Assembly: GCF_004208415.1 (NCBI RefSeq)
Contig: NZ_CP035758.1
Span: forward strand, 7,874,001 to 7,938,000
Source: Ktedonosporobacter rubrisoli
GTDB taxonomy: Bacteria > Chloroflexota > Ktedonobacteria > Ktedonobacterales > Ktedonobacteraceae
Reading direction: 5' to 3'
DNA: 64,000 nt
This document shows, in pieces, positions 16,079 to 24,007 of the stretch (its first letter is position 1; the number at the start of each line of letters is the position of its first letter). The notes under the pieces were generated by a model, which did not search any database, was not told the DNA's origin, and saw nothing but the letters and a program-made list of their open reading frames with translations. Both the position numbers and the translations under genes were made by a program.

Positions 16079-16165
16079 AAAGATAAGCTAGCGCAACGCT
16101 TCACATGTCCCAAATTGGGGGAGTGGGCAAGCTACGATCAGGGCAAGATTTTTATGCAGGCCTGA
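16079..16165 (+). pseudogene. Decayed C-terminal fragment of the HTH/barrel gene
   Basis: The 29-codon frame ending EWASYDQGKIFMQA-stop closely matches the end of the HTH protein at 14554-15111 (DWENASYDEGSIFMHA-stop). Codons 1-12 keep weak similarity to the preceding helix (KDKLAQRF against FKQRLADV), after which similarity ends. It has no start and no HTH part. This is direct evidence that the HTH gene was once duplicated here and that the copy was lost. Confidence 0.75.
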
Positions 16166-16188
16166 GCGCCCCCACATTCTACACTCTA

Positions 16189-16353
16189 CTATTGACAGTA
16201 ACAGCTTGGCCGAGCCGAATGGCATTTAACAGTTAAAGTGTCGGGTCCCATCGGCCTATCATTCAAGCGTTGCTCTATGACGCGAATGTCAAGCTCAAAA
16301 ATATTTTCCTCATCCTTCTGCTCAAGCAGTTCAAGGTTTTGGGTCTGGTCCAT
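16189..16353 (-). CDS. Lanthipeptide-like precursor peptide, unit 6
   Basis: A 54-residue peptide, last and most divergent of the array. The leader MDQTQNLELLEQKDEEN is followed by IFELDIRVIEQRL, carrying the F-x-L-D motif of class I (FxLD-type) lanthipeptide leaders. The core TVKCHSARPSCYC keeps the array pattern [ST]xxCx[ST]xxxxC and adds one more Cys, so a third ring is possible only if another Ser/Thr is used. Start ATG 16351-16353 with AAAGGAC. As in all units, no dehydratase or cyclase gene is present nearby. Assignment rests on motif pattern and array structure. Confidence 0.75.
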   Translation of the reverse strand: MDQTQNLELLEQKDEENIFELDIRVIEQRLNDRPMGPDTLTVKCHSARPSCYCQ

Positions 16354-16403
16354 GATAAATGTCCTTTATTTCAATCATTTCTAGAGTTGTGCGTGGGAAG
16401 GCA

Positions 16404-16424
16404 GGAGGAGCTTCTCGCTCCTCC
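16404..16424 (-). other. Spacer hairpin typical of the array
   Basis: GGAGGAGC and GCTCCTCC form a perfect 8-bp stem with a 5-base loop between units 5 and 6. Similar GAGGA/TCCTC or GGGGA/TCCCT hairpins, bracketed by runs of G and C, sit in every spacer (for example 16940-16958). There is no T run, so attenuation or RNA stabilisation is as likely as termination. Confidence 0.55.
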
Positions 16425-16454
16425 CGCCCTTTTGAGTTATGAAGACGCTTTCAC

Positions 16455-16610
16455 TCACTCACATTCAATAAGACGGGAGCGACAAAACGCTGTCGGAATT
16501 TCAGGCTTATCAGGCATAACCTTCATAAGTTCCGTGATCTTAATATCAAGATCAAAGAGCTGCTCTTCTTGCTTCTGCTCAAGCAGTTCCAAGTTCATGG
16601 TAAGATCCAT
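16455..16610 (-). CDS. Lanthipeptide-like precursor peptide, unit 5
   Basis: A 51-residue peptide. The leader MDLTMNLELLEQKQEEQ runs into LFDLDIKITELM, the F-D-L-D motif. After a variable PDKPEIP hinge comes the core TAFCRSRLIEC, matching [ST]xxCx[ST]xxxxC with Thr and Ser as the ring donors. A ribosome site, AAAGGATG, precedes ATG 16608-16610. It differs from its neighbours mainly after residue 30. Predicted to yield two (methyl)lanthionine rings if modified; this is inference. Confidence 0.8.
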   Translation of the reverse strand: MDLTMNLELLEQKQEEQLFDLDIKITELMKVMPDKPEIPTAFCRSRLIECE

Positions 16611-16713
16611 AAGAAACATCCTTTCGTTCAACTATTATTGAATAGGTGCAACCACCTGCACTGGGGAAGGCGAGAGGAGCATCTTGCTCTTCCCACCCTT
16701 TTGAGTTATGAAG

Positions 16714-16875
16714 TTACCTTCTCCTACAGACGAGAGGACTTGTACGACAAAGCGCTGTTGGAGATTCAGGCATATCAGGCCTGATCTCCATGAGTTGCGT
16801 AATGCGAACGTCAAGCTCAAAGAGCTGCTCTTCTTGCTCTTGCTCAAGCAGTTCAAGGTTTTGGGTTTGGTCCAT
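16714..16875 (-). CDS. Lanthipeptide-like precursor peptide, unit 4
   Basis: A 53-residue peptide. The leader MDQTQNLELLEQEQEEQ is followed by LFELDVRITQLM, with F-E-L-D in place of F-D-L-D. The core TALCRTSPLVC fits [ST]xxCx[ST]xxxxC and is followed by a basic tail, RRR. A ribosome site, AAAGGGC, precedes ATG 16873-16875. A leader peptidase would plausibly cut in the MPESP hinge. No known mature peptide is matched from memory. Confidence 0.8.
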   Translation of the reverse strand: MDQTQNLELLEQEQEEQLFELDVRITQLMEIRPDMPESPTALCRTSPLVCRRR

Positions 16876-16989
16876 GATAAATTGCCCTTTCGTTCAACTA
16901 TTACTGAATAGGCGTAACCACCAGCTCTGGGGAAGGCGAGAGGAGCTTCTTGTTCCTCCCACCCCTTTGAGTTATGAAGCTACTTTCTC

Positions 16990-17139
16990 TCACCTACAGC
17001 GAATAGGATTTGTATGACAAATCACTGTCGGAGGAGTATCAGGAGCATCCTCCATGAGTTCGGCAATGCGAACGTCAAGATCAAAGAGCTGCTCCTCTTG
17101 CTCCTGCTCAAGCAGTTCAAGGTTTTGGGTTTGGTCCAT
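16990..17139 (-). CDS. Lanthipeptide-like precursor peptide, unit 3
   Basis: A 49-residue peptide, the shortest of the array. The leader MDQTQNLELLEQEQEEQ leads to LFDLDVRIAELM. The hinge is acidic and proline-rich (EDAPDTPP), and the core TVICHTNPIRC keeps the [ST]xxCx[ST]xxxxC pattern with two Thr donors. ATG 17137-17139 has an AAAGGATG ribosome site. Its leader is nearly identical to unit 4, showing recent duplication or gene conversion. Confidence 0.8.
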   Translation of the reverse strand: MDQTQNLELLEQEQEEQLFDLDVRIAELMEDAPDTPPTVICHTNPIRCR

Positions 17140-17268
17140 AAGAAACATCCTTTCGTTCAACTATTAGTGAATAGGCGCAATTACCTATCCTGAAGAAGAA
17201 ATGAAATTGTCGGGGAAGGCGAGGGGAGCATTATGTCCCTTCCACTCCCTTGAGTGATGAAGTCACTT

Positions 17269-17427
17269 TCACTTACAGCGATGAGGATCTGTAGGACAAT
17301 GCAGTGTCGCAGGAAACTCAGGCCCATCAGGAGTTCCCATCAGGAGTTGCGTAATGCGAACGTCAAGATCAAAGAGCTGCTCCTCTTGCTCCTGCTCAAG
17401 CAGTTCAAGGTTCTTGGTAAGATCCAT
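17269..17427 (-). CDS. Lanthipeptide-like precursor peptide, unit 2
   Basis: A 52-residue peptide. The leader MDLTKNLELLEQEQEEQ leads to LFDLDVRITQLL, followed by the GTPDGPEFPA hinge shared with unit 1. The core TLHCPTDPHRC matches [ST]xxCx[ST]xxxxC. A ribosome site, AAAGGAAAGG, stands before ATG 17425-17427. The His- and Pro-containing second ring would differ strongly in chemistry from the other units, consistent with core diversification. Confidence 0.8.
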   Translation of the reverse strand: MDLTKNLELLEQEQEEQLFDLDVRITQLLMGTPDGPEFPATLHCPTDPHRCK

Positions 17428-17531
17428 AAGAAACGTCCTTTCCTTTCAACTATTGTTGAATAGACGCAATTATCTGCTCTGGGGAAGGCAGGAGGAACTT
17501 CTTGCTCCTCGCACCCCCTTGAGTTAAGAAA

Positions 17532-17693
17532 TTACTTTGTCCTACAGTGAACAGGACCTGTCTCACAATATATTGACGGAAACTCAGGCCCATCAGGGGT
17601 AACCTTCAGGAGTTCGGTAATGCGAACATCAAGATCAAAGAGCTGCTCCTCTTGCTCCTGCTCAAGTAGTTCCAGATTCAGAGTTTGATCCAT
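17532..17693 (-). CDS. Lanthipeptide-like precursor peptide, unit 1
   Basis: A 53-residue peptide, first in the direction of transcription. The leader MDQTLNLELLEQEQEEQ leads to LFDLDVRITELL, the F-D-L-D motif recognised by class I lanthipeptide dehydratases in known systems. The core SIYCETGPVHC fits [ST]xxCx[ST]xxxxC with Ser and Thr donors. AAAGGAC lies eight bases before ATG 17691-17693. The AT-rich sequence at 17700-17800 probably holds the promoter for the whole array. The unmodified identity is sure as a small gene; the lanthipeptide class is inferred. Confidence 0.8.
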   Translation of the reverse strand: MDQTLNLELLEQEQEEQLFDLDVRITELLKVTPDGPEFPSIYCETGPVHCRTK

Positions 17694-18017
17694 AACAAAA
17701 GTCCTTTCTTAAACTGTTGCTGAATCGTCACGAGCAAAAATATACGCTCTACTTATATGATAAAATCATAAGCAAATTTATAGTGTAATATATTTCTTTT
17801 TATTTAGTATGTGCATTGCTGTTCTTGTGCTAAAAAGCGTTTTTAGGCAAGAGAGATATGCTTGGTGAGAACCGGGCTCATGGCGAATGCTTCCCATGAT
17901 TCCAGTCAATGAGCTTTTTGAGGGAAAGAAAAGAAGTGGATGCCTGGATATATAACTCCAGGCATAAACGGGGCAGGTGAGAACACACATCCGAGCTGAG
18001 CAAAAACTGAGCTCAAA
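17694..18017. other. AT-rich leader region of the peptide array
   Basis: No further gene is supported. The first ~110 bases upstream of unit 1 (17700-17810) are strongly AT-rich, including ATGATTTTATCAT (a small hairpin), and are the natural place for the array promoter, although no single -35/-10 pair stands out. The rest, up to the amidohydrolase stop, shows nothing notable. Confidence 0.4.
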
Positions 18018-19001
18018 CTAGAGTTTGAGCAGCTTTTCGGCGTTAAGATGGGCAATCTTCTCTTTGTCGGCGGGACTGATTGGCGCCTCCTCAAGAAACC
18101 TTCTGGCTTGCTCGCCCGACCTGTACGGGTAATCGACTGAGTACATGATGCGATCAGCCCCCATAATCTGCAAGGTGAGCAAGAATTGTGGAACTGTAAA
18201 CAGACCACTTGGCGTCGCATAAAAGTTTTGCGTGAAGTAGTCTGCAAAGGGTCGCTGTAAGCTTTTGCCCGCCGGAGTGGTCTCCATAACCATAGTAGCG
18301 CGGGCAAGATAGAATGGGATCATTTCTCCCCAATGGCCGAGAATGATCTGCAGGCCTGGAAACCTATCGAAGACGCCTGCCACGATCATGCGTAAGGCGT
18401 GGATGCCAGTTTCCATGTGCCAGCCCCAGCCGCCGGTGGCCAGGGCGAAGTTAGTAACTGGATCAAAGCCAGCATAGTAAGCGTCCTGGACGGCCTGGGA
18501 TGGTACTGTAGGATGAATGTAGAGTGGGACATCAAGCTTCGCCGCAGTTTCCAGGAGTTGACGATAAGCGGGATCGTCGAGAAAGCGTGTGCCGGTGCGC
18601 CCATTAATCATCGCACCTTTGAAGCCAAGAAGGCGAACCGTTCGCTCTAACTCTTGCGCCGACGCTTCAGGATCGGGCGTTGGCAAGGTGGCAAAACCGG
18701 CAAAGCGTTCTGGATGCGCTTTGATGGCTGCCGCGAGCTGATCATTGGCATCTCTAGCAAGTGGCACGGCCTCGGCTGCAGGAAGGGTTTCCGGGCCAGG
18801 TGTGGTATGTGAAAGGAACTGAACATCAATACCTGTCTTATCCATGTTTTGCAGACGTTCCTCGCCAATATCGCCAAGTTGGCGGGAGAGCGGGTCAGCT
18901 AACTTCAGTGGAAATTTAGCTTGCTGGCCGGAATACTGTTTCTCTACTGCCTCTTTGATTGCGGCAGTTTGGAAGTGTTCTTCAAGGGCAATGATTTTCA
19001 T
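18018..19001 (-). CDS. Amidohydrolase 2 family (ACMSD-like) metal enzyme
   Basis: A 327-residue TIM-barrel protein of the amidohydrolase 2/ACMSD family, which includes gamma-resorcylate decarboxylase and related non-oxidative decarboxylases. The N-terminal metal motif reads ALEEH (Glu-x-His variant), followed by DVPLYIHPTVPS, the strand-6 His in QIILGHWGEMIPF and the catalytic Asp region MYSVDYPYRS. Substrate unknown; an aromatic carboxylate is typical of the family. The start ATG has only a weak purine-rich site. It lies upstream of the peptide array on the same strand, but 324 bases away, so co-transcription is doubtful. Confidence 0.88.
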   Translation of the reverse strand: MKIIALEEHFQTAAIKEAVEKQYSGQQAKFPLKLADPLSRQLGDIGEERLQNMDKTGIDVQFLSHTTPGPETLPAAEAVPLARDANDQLAAAIKAHPERFAGFATLPTPDPEASAQELERTVRLLGFKGAMINGRTGTRFLDDPAYRQLLETAAKLDVPLYIHPTVPSQAVQDAYYAGFDPVTNFALATGGWGWHMETGIHALRMIVAGVFDRFPGLQIILGHWGEMIPFYLARATMVMETTPAGKSLQRPFADYFTQNFYATPSGLFTVPQFLLTLQIMGADRIMYSVDYPYRSGEQARRFLEEAPISPADKEKIAHLNAEKLLKL

Positions 19002-19556
19002 TTTTTTTGTCTTTTCTCTTTGATTGAGATGATATATATCTTCTTCTTAGGATTTTTCCTGGAGGCAATTCGACCCGGCATGCGGTCAGGGTGAATATTG
19101 CTGTGAAAGCTCTTCTCCACTCATTCTACCACATCTGGTTCTCTTTCCTGCCCCACTTGCAAACCTGACAAAAGCTTTCCACATCTGGTTGTTTGGCCGC
19201 CTGACGGCGGTGATGAAGAGAAGAGAATCAGGGCAGAGCTTGGGGATGTTACACATCTCGGTGCGCTCCAGGTCAAGGGCAATGCGCTTGCTCGCGACGT
19301 CTCGCCCTTCACAATCCCCGTGTGGAGAACTGCAAACCTGGCACCTTCAAGTGATGTAACGGTTGCCTGGCCCTGACTTCTCCTCTTGCTAGCACAGAGG
19401 CCGCCCCGGGAGAATGAGGCTACTCCATTCTCTATCTGGAGATAGATCTCTACTGTTTACAACAATCCATCTCTAGATAGACGCGCTCTCCGCACGAAGC
19501 GGCTATGATGCTCGCAGGGAAAGAGCCAGAACATCTCTTGAAAGGAAAAGATAGCT
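19002..19556. other. Intergenic region with an operator-like repeat and a possible gene scar
   Basis: TCTATCT-GG-AGATAGA (19431-19446) is a perfect dyad, with further AGATAG-like bits just downstream, 110 bases before the membrane-protein gene: a candidate operator. A plus-strand frame without a Met start ends at TGA 19374-19376 and reads like ordinary protein near its end (ALARDVSPFTIPVWRT). It may be a scar of a lost gene, but no family can be named. CCACATCTGGTT occurs twice, near 19130 and 19170. Confidence 0.35.
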
Positions 19557-20579
19557 ATGCCCTCATCCCTTTTTCTCGTGTGGCGTCGCGTCGCACCGAT
19601 CCTTGCCTTGCTCATCCTGGCACCGTTTGTCGCCGAAGTTCTTGAAGGTTCAACTCATTTGACCAATTTCTTTGTGTTTCCCTCCGAGGTTGGCGTCTAT
19701 GGCTGCGCAGCCCTGCTCATCCGTGCGTTTGTGCGCGCTAAGCGCAAAGGCTGGGCAGTTTTGCTGCTGCTGGCGATAGCCTATGGGATTGCCGAGGAAT
19801 GCGTAATTCTACAAACATCTCTCGTCCCGCTTCTCGCGGCCAAACACATCTATGGCCGCTTGCTGGATGTCAACTGGATCTACCTCCTCTGGGCAGTGGG
19901 ATACGAAAGCGTCTGGAGCATCATCTTGCCCATCCAGCTTGCCGAGCTGCTCTTCCCCGAGCGTCGGGACGATCCCTGGTTGGGGAAAACGGGCCTAATC
20001 ATCACTGCGATAGTCTTTCTGCTCGCCTCTATCGGCACTTGGTTTATGTGGATGCACGCCCTGACCATCTACGCTCCAGGACTACACTACCAGCCTCCCT
20101 TGTTCACTATCACGGCTGCGCTGATCGTCATTGCCATCCTGGTAGCCAGCGCGCTTGCTTTGCCTGCATCCTCACGGACTGCCCAAACGAGGACCAGGAG
20201 AGCGCCCCATTCCTGGCTCGTGGGCATAGTCGCCTTTGTGTCTGGCTTGCTCTGGTTTGCCCCGCTCTTGTTGCACTATGGCCTCTTCCCGGCGTTTCCG
20301 TTCGCGCTGGCCCTTGTGCTCATCCTGGCCCTGGCTGTGGGCACTTTATGGCTAATCTGGTACTGGTCGGCGGCTCAGGACTGGGGCGATAGGCAACGCC
20401 TGGCCCTGATCTTTGGCGCGCTCCTCGCCTGCATGCTGGCCGGCTTTCCCTTCAGCGGCATTGTGCTTACCATTGACTTCATCTGGAAAGGAGTCTGTGA
20501 TCTGCTCGCGCTGCTCGCCCTCGCCTATCTGGCCTGGAAGATCCGGCGCAGAGTGAACATACAAGAGCAGGAAGCATAG
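19557..20579 (+). CDS. Polytopic membrane protein of unknown function
   Basis: A 340-residue protein with about nine or ten hydrophobic segments and few charged loops, ending in a short basic cytosolic tail (WKIRRRVNIQEQEA). It contains AYGIAEECVILQTSL and NWIYLLWAVGYESVW, whose buried Glu residues recall CPBP-type intramembrane proteases (EExxxR). The match (EE without the following Arg pattern) is incomplete, so no function is claimed. A purine-rich site (GAAAGG) precedes ATG 19557. It is followed within 80 bases by a sensor kinase and regulator pair and may form an operon with them. Confidence 0.7.
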   Translation: MPSSLFLVWRRVAPILALLILAPFVAEVLEGSTHLTNFFVFPSEVGVYGCAALLIRAFVRAKRKGWAVLLLLAIAYGIAEECVILQTSLVPLLAAKHIYGRLLDVNWIYLLWAVGYESVWSIILPIQLAELLFPERRDDPWLGKTGLIITAIVFLLASIGTWFMWMHALTIYAPGLHYQPPLFTITAALIVIAILVASALALPASSRTAQTRTRRAPHSWLVGIVAFVSGLLWFAPLLLHYGLFPAFPFALALVLILALAVGTLWLIWYWSAAQDWGDRQRLALIFGALLACMLAGFPFSGIVLTIDFIWKGVCDLLALLALAYLAWKIRRRVNIQEQEA

Positions 20580-20655
20580 CAATTGACACCATTCTGTTCT
20601 GAAGTGTATCTTTAGACCAGAAAACCTGTATTCTGTGAAGAGCAAAGGAGGCATC

Positions 20656-21864
20656 ATGAGCATCTACATCCGTATCCTGTTTTCGCTGACGATTGGTGGC
20701 CTCGTTCTGCTCTCTGGCTTCTCTCTGCGCCCGGTTCCCCTGCAATGTGGGGTGCTGATCCTCCTCCTGCTTACCTACCTGTGCATGATCTGGCTACGCC
20801 AGGACCTGTGGACGCACACGAGATACGTGTTGCTTACTGCCTTGCTCCTGGCGCTTGTCGGCATCCTCCGTCTCTCCTATGGCATCAATCTCTATTATGG
20901 CTACCTTATGATCCCTCTCGTTCTGCTTCTGGCCAAGGAACAGCAGCAGGAATATCGTCGTTTTGCGGCCCTGCTCGCCGCCATAACTGTTCTTGCACTG
21001 TTTGCTATTTGCTATCCTTCTACATTCGTGTTTCAAGTGCTGGCCTATACCATTGTCTTGTACATCTGTATTCGCGCCATCAACATTTACAAAGAGGCTA
21101 CTCGTCTTAGCCAGCAGCATGTGCAAGAACTGGCACAGGCCCACCACGAGCTCCAACACCTGTATGAAGCACTGCAAGAAGCAAGCCTGCACTCACTGCG
21201 CTACACAGTCCTGGCTGAGCGAACCCGGTTGGCCCGTGATATGCACGATGGACTTGGCCATCAGCTCACCGCGCTCATCGTTCAGCTTCAGGCGCTCGAA
21301 CTTATGTTGCCTGCTGATCCTCCGCAAGCAGCCAGGACCGTGCCTGCAATGTTAGAGATTGCCCGTCAGGCCATGGCCGAGATTCGGCTCGCGGTAAGGG
21401 AGTGGAGCGAGGATGAGCGCGGCCTGGGTTTGACTGCCTTGCGTAGTCTGGCTTCGCAGTGGGCGGCGCATGCTTTGCTCACGCTTGAGTTTCGCCAGGA
21501 TGATGACCTCTCAGACTGGCCCGTGGAGACAAGCGCGACCCTGTATCGTATCTTACAGGAGGCCCTTACCAATGTTGTGCGTCATGCCGACGCAACTGCA
21601 GTCACCGTCGAGGTGCAGGAGGATCAGCAGAAGGTCACTATGACGGTGAGCGACAACGGCACCTACACTGACGCCGCTGGCTTTGTACTCGGCTTTGGCA
21701 CCAGGGGTATGAGGGAGCGTGCGCAGGCAGCGGGAGGATCGTGCAGTTTCTTGCAGCGGCGGCCACATGGGATGCAAGTTCGGATCAGCTTGCCCCTCGA
21801 ACCAGCGCCCTCTAGCGAGAGGCTAGCCAGCCTTCTCCCGGGTACCAGAGGTGCATGTCTATGA
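20656..21864 (+). CDS. Sensor histidine kinase, NarL/DesK (HisKA_3) class
   Basis: A 402-residue membrane sensor kinase. ATG 20656 is chosen because AAAGGAGG sits just before it; the in-frame GTG 20635 overlaps that site. About five or six membrane helices fill residues ~5-150, then a short coiled coil (~150-185). The HisKA_3 helix has RTRLARDMHDGLGHQL with the phospho-accepting His. The HATPase domain shows EALTNVVRHADA, SDNGTY and GFGTRGMRERA. The gene overlaps the next, a cognate response regulator. Signal unknown. Confidence 0.93.
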   Translation: MSIYIRILFSLTIGGLVLLSGFSLRPVPLQCGVLILLLLTYLCMIWLRQDLWTHTRYVLLTALLLALVGILRLSYGINLYYGYLMIPLVLLLAKEQQQEYRRFAALLAAITVLALFAICYPSTFVFQVLAYTIVLYICIRAINIYKEATRLSQQHVQELAQAHHELQHLYEALQEASLHSLRYTVLAERTRLARDMHDGLGHQLTALIVQLQALELMLPADPPQAARTVPAMLEIARQAMAEIRLAVREWSEDERGLGLTALRSLASQWAAHALLTLEFRQDDDLSDWPVETSATLYRILQEALTNVVRHADATAVTVEVQEDQQKVTMTVSDNGTYTDAAGFVLGFGTRGMRERAQAAGGSCSFLQRRPHGMQVRISLPLEPAPSSERLASLLPGTRGACL

Positions 21865-22529
21865 CCGATCCCATTCGGATTGTGATCGCTGAGGATCAGT
21901 CCATTGTGCGGCAAGGACTGCGCTATATCATCCAGGCGCAATGGGATATGACAGTTGTCGGCGAGGCTGCTGACGGCGAGCAAGCGATCCAACTTGCGCG
22001 AGAGACGCGTCCAGCTCTCGTTTTGATGGATATTCGTATGCCTGTGCGCAACGGCATTGAGGCCACCAGGGCTATTCTTGCCTTCTTGCCAGAGACAAAG
22101 GTGGTCCTGCTAACTACCTTCGATATTCAGGAATATGTCTTTGATGGCATTCGCGCGGGAGCTGTCGGCTATCTGCTCAAAGATGCTGAGACCCACAGCC
22201 TCCTCGATGGTATTCGCGCAGCAGCGCAGGGAGGCGTAACGTTTCGTAGTCGGATCTCGGGTGAGGTCCTGGCGAAAGTGCTCCATGAGGAACACAAAGA
22301 CGCTACTCAACAGTGGCAAGCGCCAGCTTTGCTTGAACCTCTCACCGAGCGCGAGCACGCAGTTTTGCAGCAGATGGCATGGGGGAAGCGAAATTGGGAA
22401 ATCGCCAGCTTGCTCTCAGTCTCGGAGGGCACTGTCAAGACTCATGTGCATCGCATTCTTCAGAAATTCGGCGTTGAGGATCGTACCCAGGCTGTGGTGC
22501 TGGCAATCAGGCAGCAGATCGTCAAGTAA
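21861..22529 (+). CDS. NarL-type response regulator with LuxR HTH
   Basis: A ~222-residue regulator. The receiver domain begins PIRIVIAEDQSIVRQG and has the phospho-acceptor Asp in PALVLMDIRMP; KDAE near residue 105 carries the conserved Lys. The C-terminal LuxR HTH reads LTEREHAVLQQMAWGKRNWE and TVKTHVHRILQKF. The ATG at 21861 overlaps the kinase stop as ATGA; the in-frame ATG 21855 is an alternative. It is phosphorylated by the kinase encoded just upstream, and the membrane-protein gene at 19557 is a possible target. Confidence 0.94.
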   Translation: MTDPIRIVIAEDQSIVRQGLRYIIQAQWDMTVVGEAADGEQAIQLARETRPALVLMDIRMPVRNGIEATRAILAFLPETKVVLLTTFDIQEYVFDGIRAGAVGYLLKDAETHSLLDGIRAAAQGGVTFRSRISGEVLAKVLHEEHKDATQQWQAPALLEPLTEREHAVLQQMAWGKRNWEIASLLSVSEGTVKTHVHRILQKFGVEDRTQAVVLAIRQQIVK

Positions 22530-22800
22530 GAGCCAGCGACTAAAGAGCAGGCAGCCGTGGGCATCTCATATGTTGACAGGCTCGCCACATAAAAAGATTA
22601 TCTTTCCTCTTCACATAGAGTGTGGCAAACCCCAGGATTTTCCACAGGCAGAATCGACAGGCTCTCGTGTCTGCTCAAGAGAGGATCGCAGCCCTGGCCT
22701 GGCTTATGGAGTTGCCACGAAGGCAGAGAAGATGCCCATTTCCGAAAATGTAAGCATATACGGGCCTGTGCGTTGCTTCATCAGGCCGCGAGATGCAGAT

Positions 22801-23193
22801 TTATTGTTCGCGCTGCTCCAGGCGTGTAAATAATTGGATAAGTGGTTCCAGTGCGCCAGGGAGCAAAAAATAATAGGCCCATACACCGTGGCGAACCGCA
22901 TCAATAATGCCGGCCTCGCGCAGCAGGCGCAAATGATGAGAAATCGTCGATTGGTCAAGATCGAAGCTGTTAGTGATATCGCACACGCAGACATTGCCTG
23001 GCCGCTCGGCCAGCAACATCACGATTTGCATCCGGGTTGGATCTGCCAGAGCCTTTAGCCTGTTCGCCAGCATATGAGCTTCTTGCTTGTGCGAATTCAA
23101 GCCTTCCTCCTGAACAGGTTCCAACTGAGTAGCAGGCTCTTGCCGCTTTCGTGCTCGCGTAGAGCGGATCTGGCCAGTTTTAGCCGCGTTCAT
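22801..23193 (-). CDS. ArsR-family metal-type repressor
   Basis: A 130-residue winged-helix repressor. ATG 23193 is preferred since GGAGGG lies just upstream; the longer frame lacks a site. The ArsR core reads MLANRLKALADPTRMQIVML, then the metal-binding helix NVCVCDITNSF, whose Cys-x-Cys pair fits the alpha-3 (ArsR-type) thiol site for As(III)/Sb(III) or heavy metals, followed by DQSTISHHLRLLREAG. The basic N-terminal ~45 residues are an unusual extension. No arsenic-resistance gene is adjacent, so its target is probably elsewhere or it acts on itself. Confidence 0.9.
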   Translation of the reverse strand: MNAAKTGQIRSTRARKRQEPATQLEPVQEEGLNSHKQEAHMLANRLKALADPTRMQIVMLLAERPGNVCVCDITNSFDLDQSTISHHLRLLREAGIIDAVRHGVWAYYFLLPGALEPLIQLFTRLEQREQ

Positions 23194-24007
23194 AACATAC
23201 CCTCCAGATGGCTTGCTCAACTCCAACTCATTGCGCACAGCCAATAATAACCCCCACCGATATTGTTTGCTCTGCTAGCGCATTTGCAGGTTTCCAGAGC
23301 TTTGCGCTTCAGACCCTTACATGCTATTATACCTGATTTTTAAGCGTATTTCAGCTAAATACGCAGTTTATCTTTGTGTGAGAAGAAAGAAAGAGCTAGC
23401 TTATTTACATAATTCCCCACAAACTTGAAGATTAGCAGTAAAAGCGCCAGGATGTGTTAAAAAGCTATTAATTTTCTGGGCACCGGGCGAAAAGATGCAG
23501 GTTGAGCCTGAAAAAGTTTGCTATGCCGAGTTATACTATACTTAGTGATACACAATTGTAAAGTCTTGGAGTAAAAACTGAAGTAAAAAAGGCCTGAAAA
23601 AGTCAGCAGAGGAATTCTAATAATCCGACTGAGGAATTGCAATTCGTGTTAACCTACTTATACTCTTATGGGGGAAGTAAAGGCGCGCCTTAGCTTTTTG
23701 CCTGCATTCGCATTAATTGGCAACATTCGCCAGGCTTCTCCTACATGTTGGACAGCCGTAGCCCGAATAAGGGATTAGCAGTTGTCCGCAGTCCACATTC
23801 CTTTCCCTCATCATATCCTATATGAGCAAACTACCTACTTTTATACCCACAAAATATACTCATTTCTATCTATTGTCAGCTCAGCCTTTTTCACTTACAA
23901 TCTCGCAAATAGCATTTGTCAATACACCTATCTAGCACAACACGTAGGCTTACTACAGGTACAAATACTCTTTCGTCGTTGGGATAAAGTGGATAAAGGA
24001 TTGTACA
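23194..24007. other. AT-rich intergenic region between arsR-like gene and cas operon
   Basis: No gene and no CRISPR repeats are seen. GCGTATTT-CAGCT-AAATACGC (23344-23364) is a perfect 8-bp dyad and a candidate operator for the ArsR protein. Short direct repeats are present (GCCTGAAAAAGT near 23510 and 23593; GAGGAATT near 23611 and 23632). The cas operon promoter should lie in 23800-23990. Confidence 0.45.

Larger units (their letters stand above)
16189..17693 (-). repeat. Tandem array of six precursor-peptide gene units
   Basis: Six units of 257-288 bases, each made of a ribosome site, a short gene and a spacer with a GC-rich hairpin. The DNA is most alike over the leader-coding half and the spacer, and most different over the last ~50 bases of each gene. 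That is the pattern of a duplicated precursor family whose cores are diversifying. Confidence 0.85.

Noticed and set aside
16200..17700. Repeats that at first look like a CRISPR array or low-complexity DNA, with several plus-strand open frames
   Set aside because: Unit length is ~265 bp, far above CRISPR spacing, and the minus strand gives six clean peptide genes with ribosome sites; the plus-strand frames are shadows.
18018..19001. Amidohydrolase as a modification enzyme for the peptide array
   Set aside because: It belongs to the ACMSD-like family with small-molecule substrates, and 324 bases separate it from the first peptide gene.
22573..22829. TTGACA-17-GATTAT promoter-like pair followed by a 69-codon frame
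   Set aside because: The frame starts with GTG without a ribosome site and runs antisense into the ArsR gene end; evidence too weak to list.
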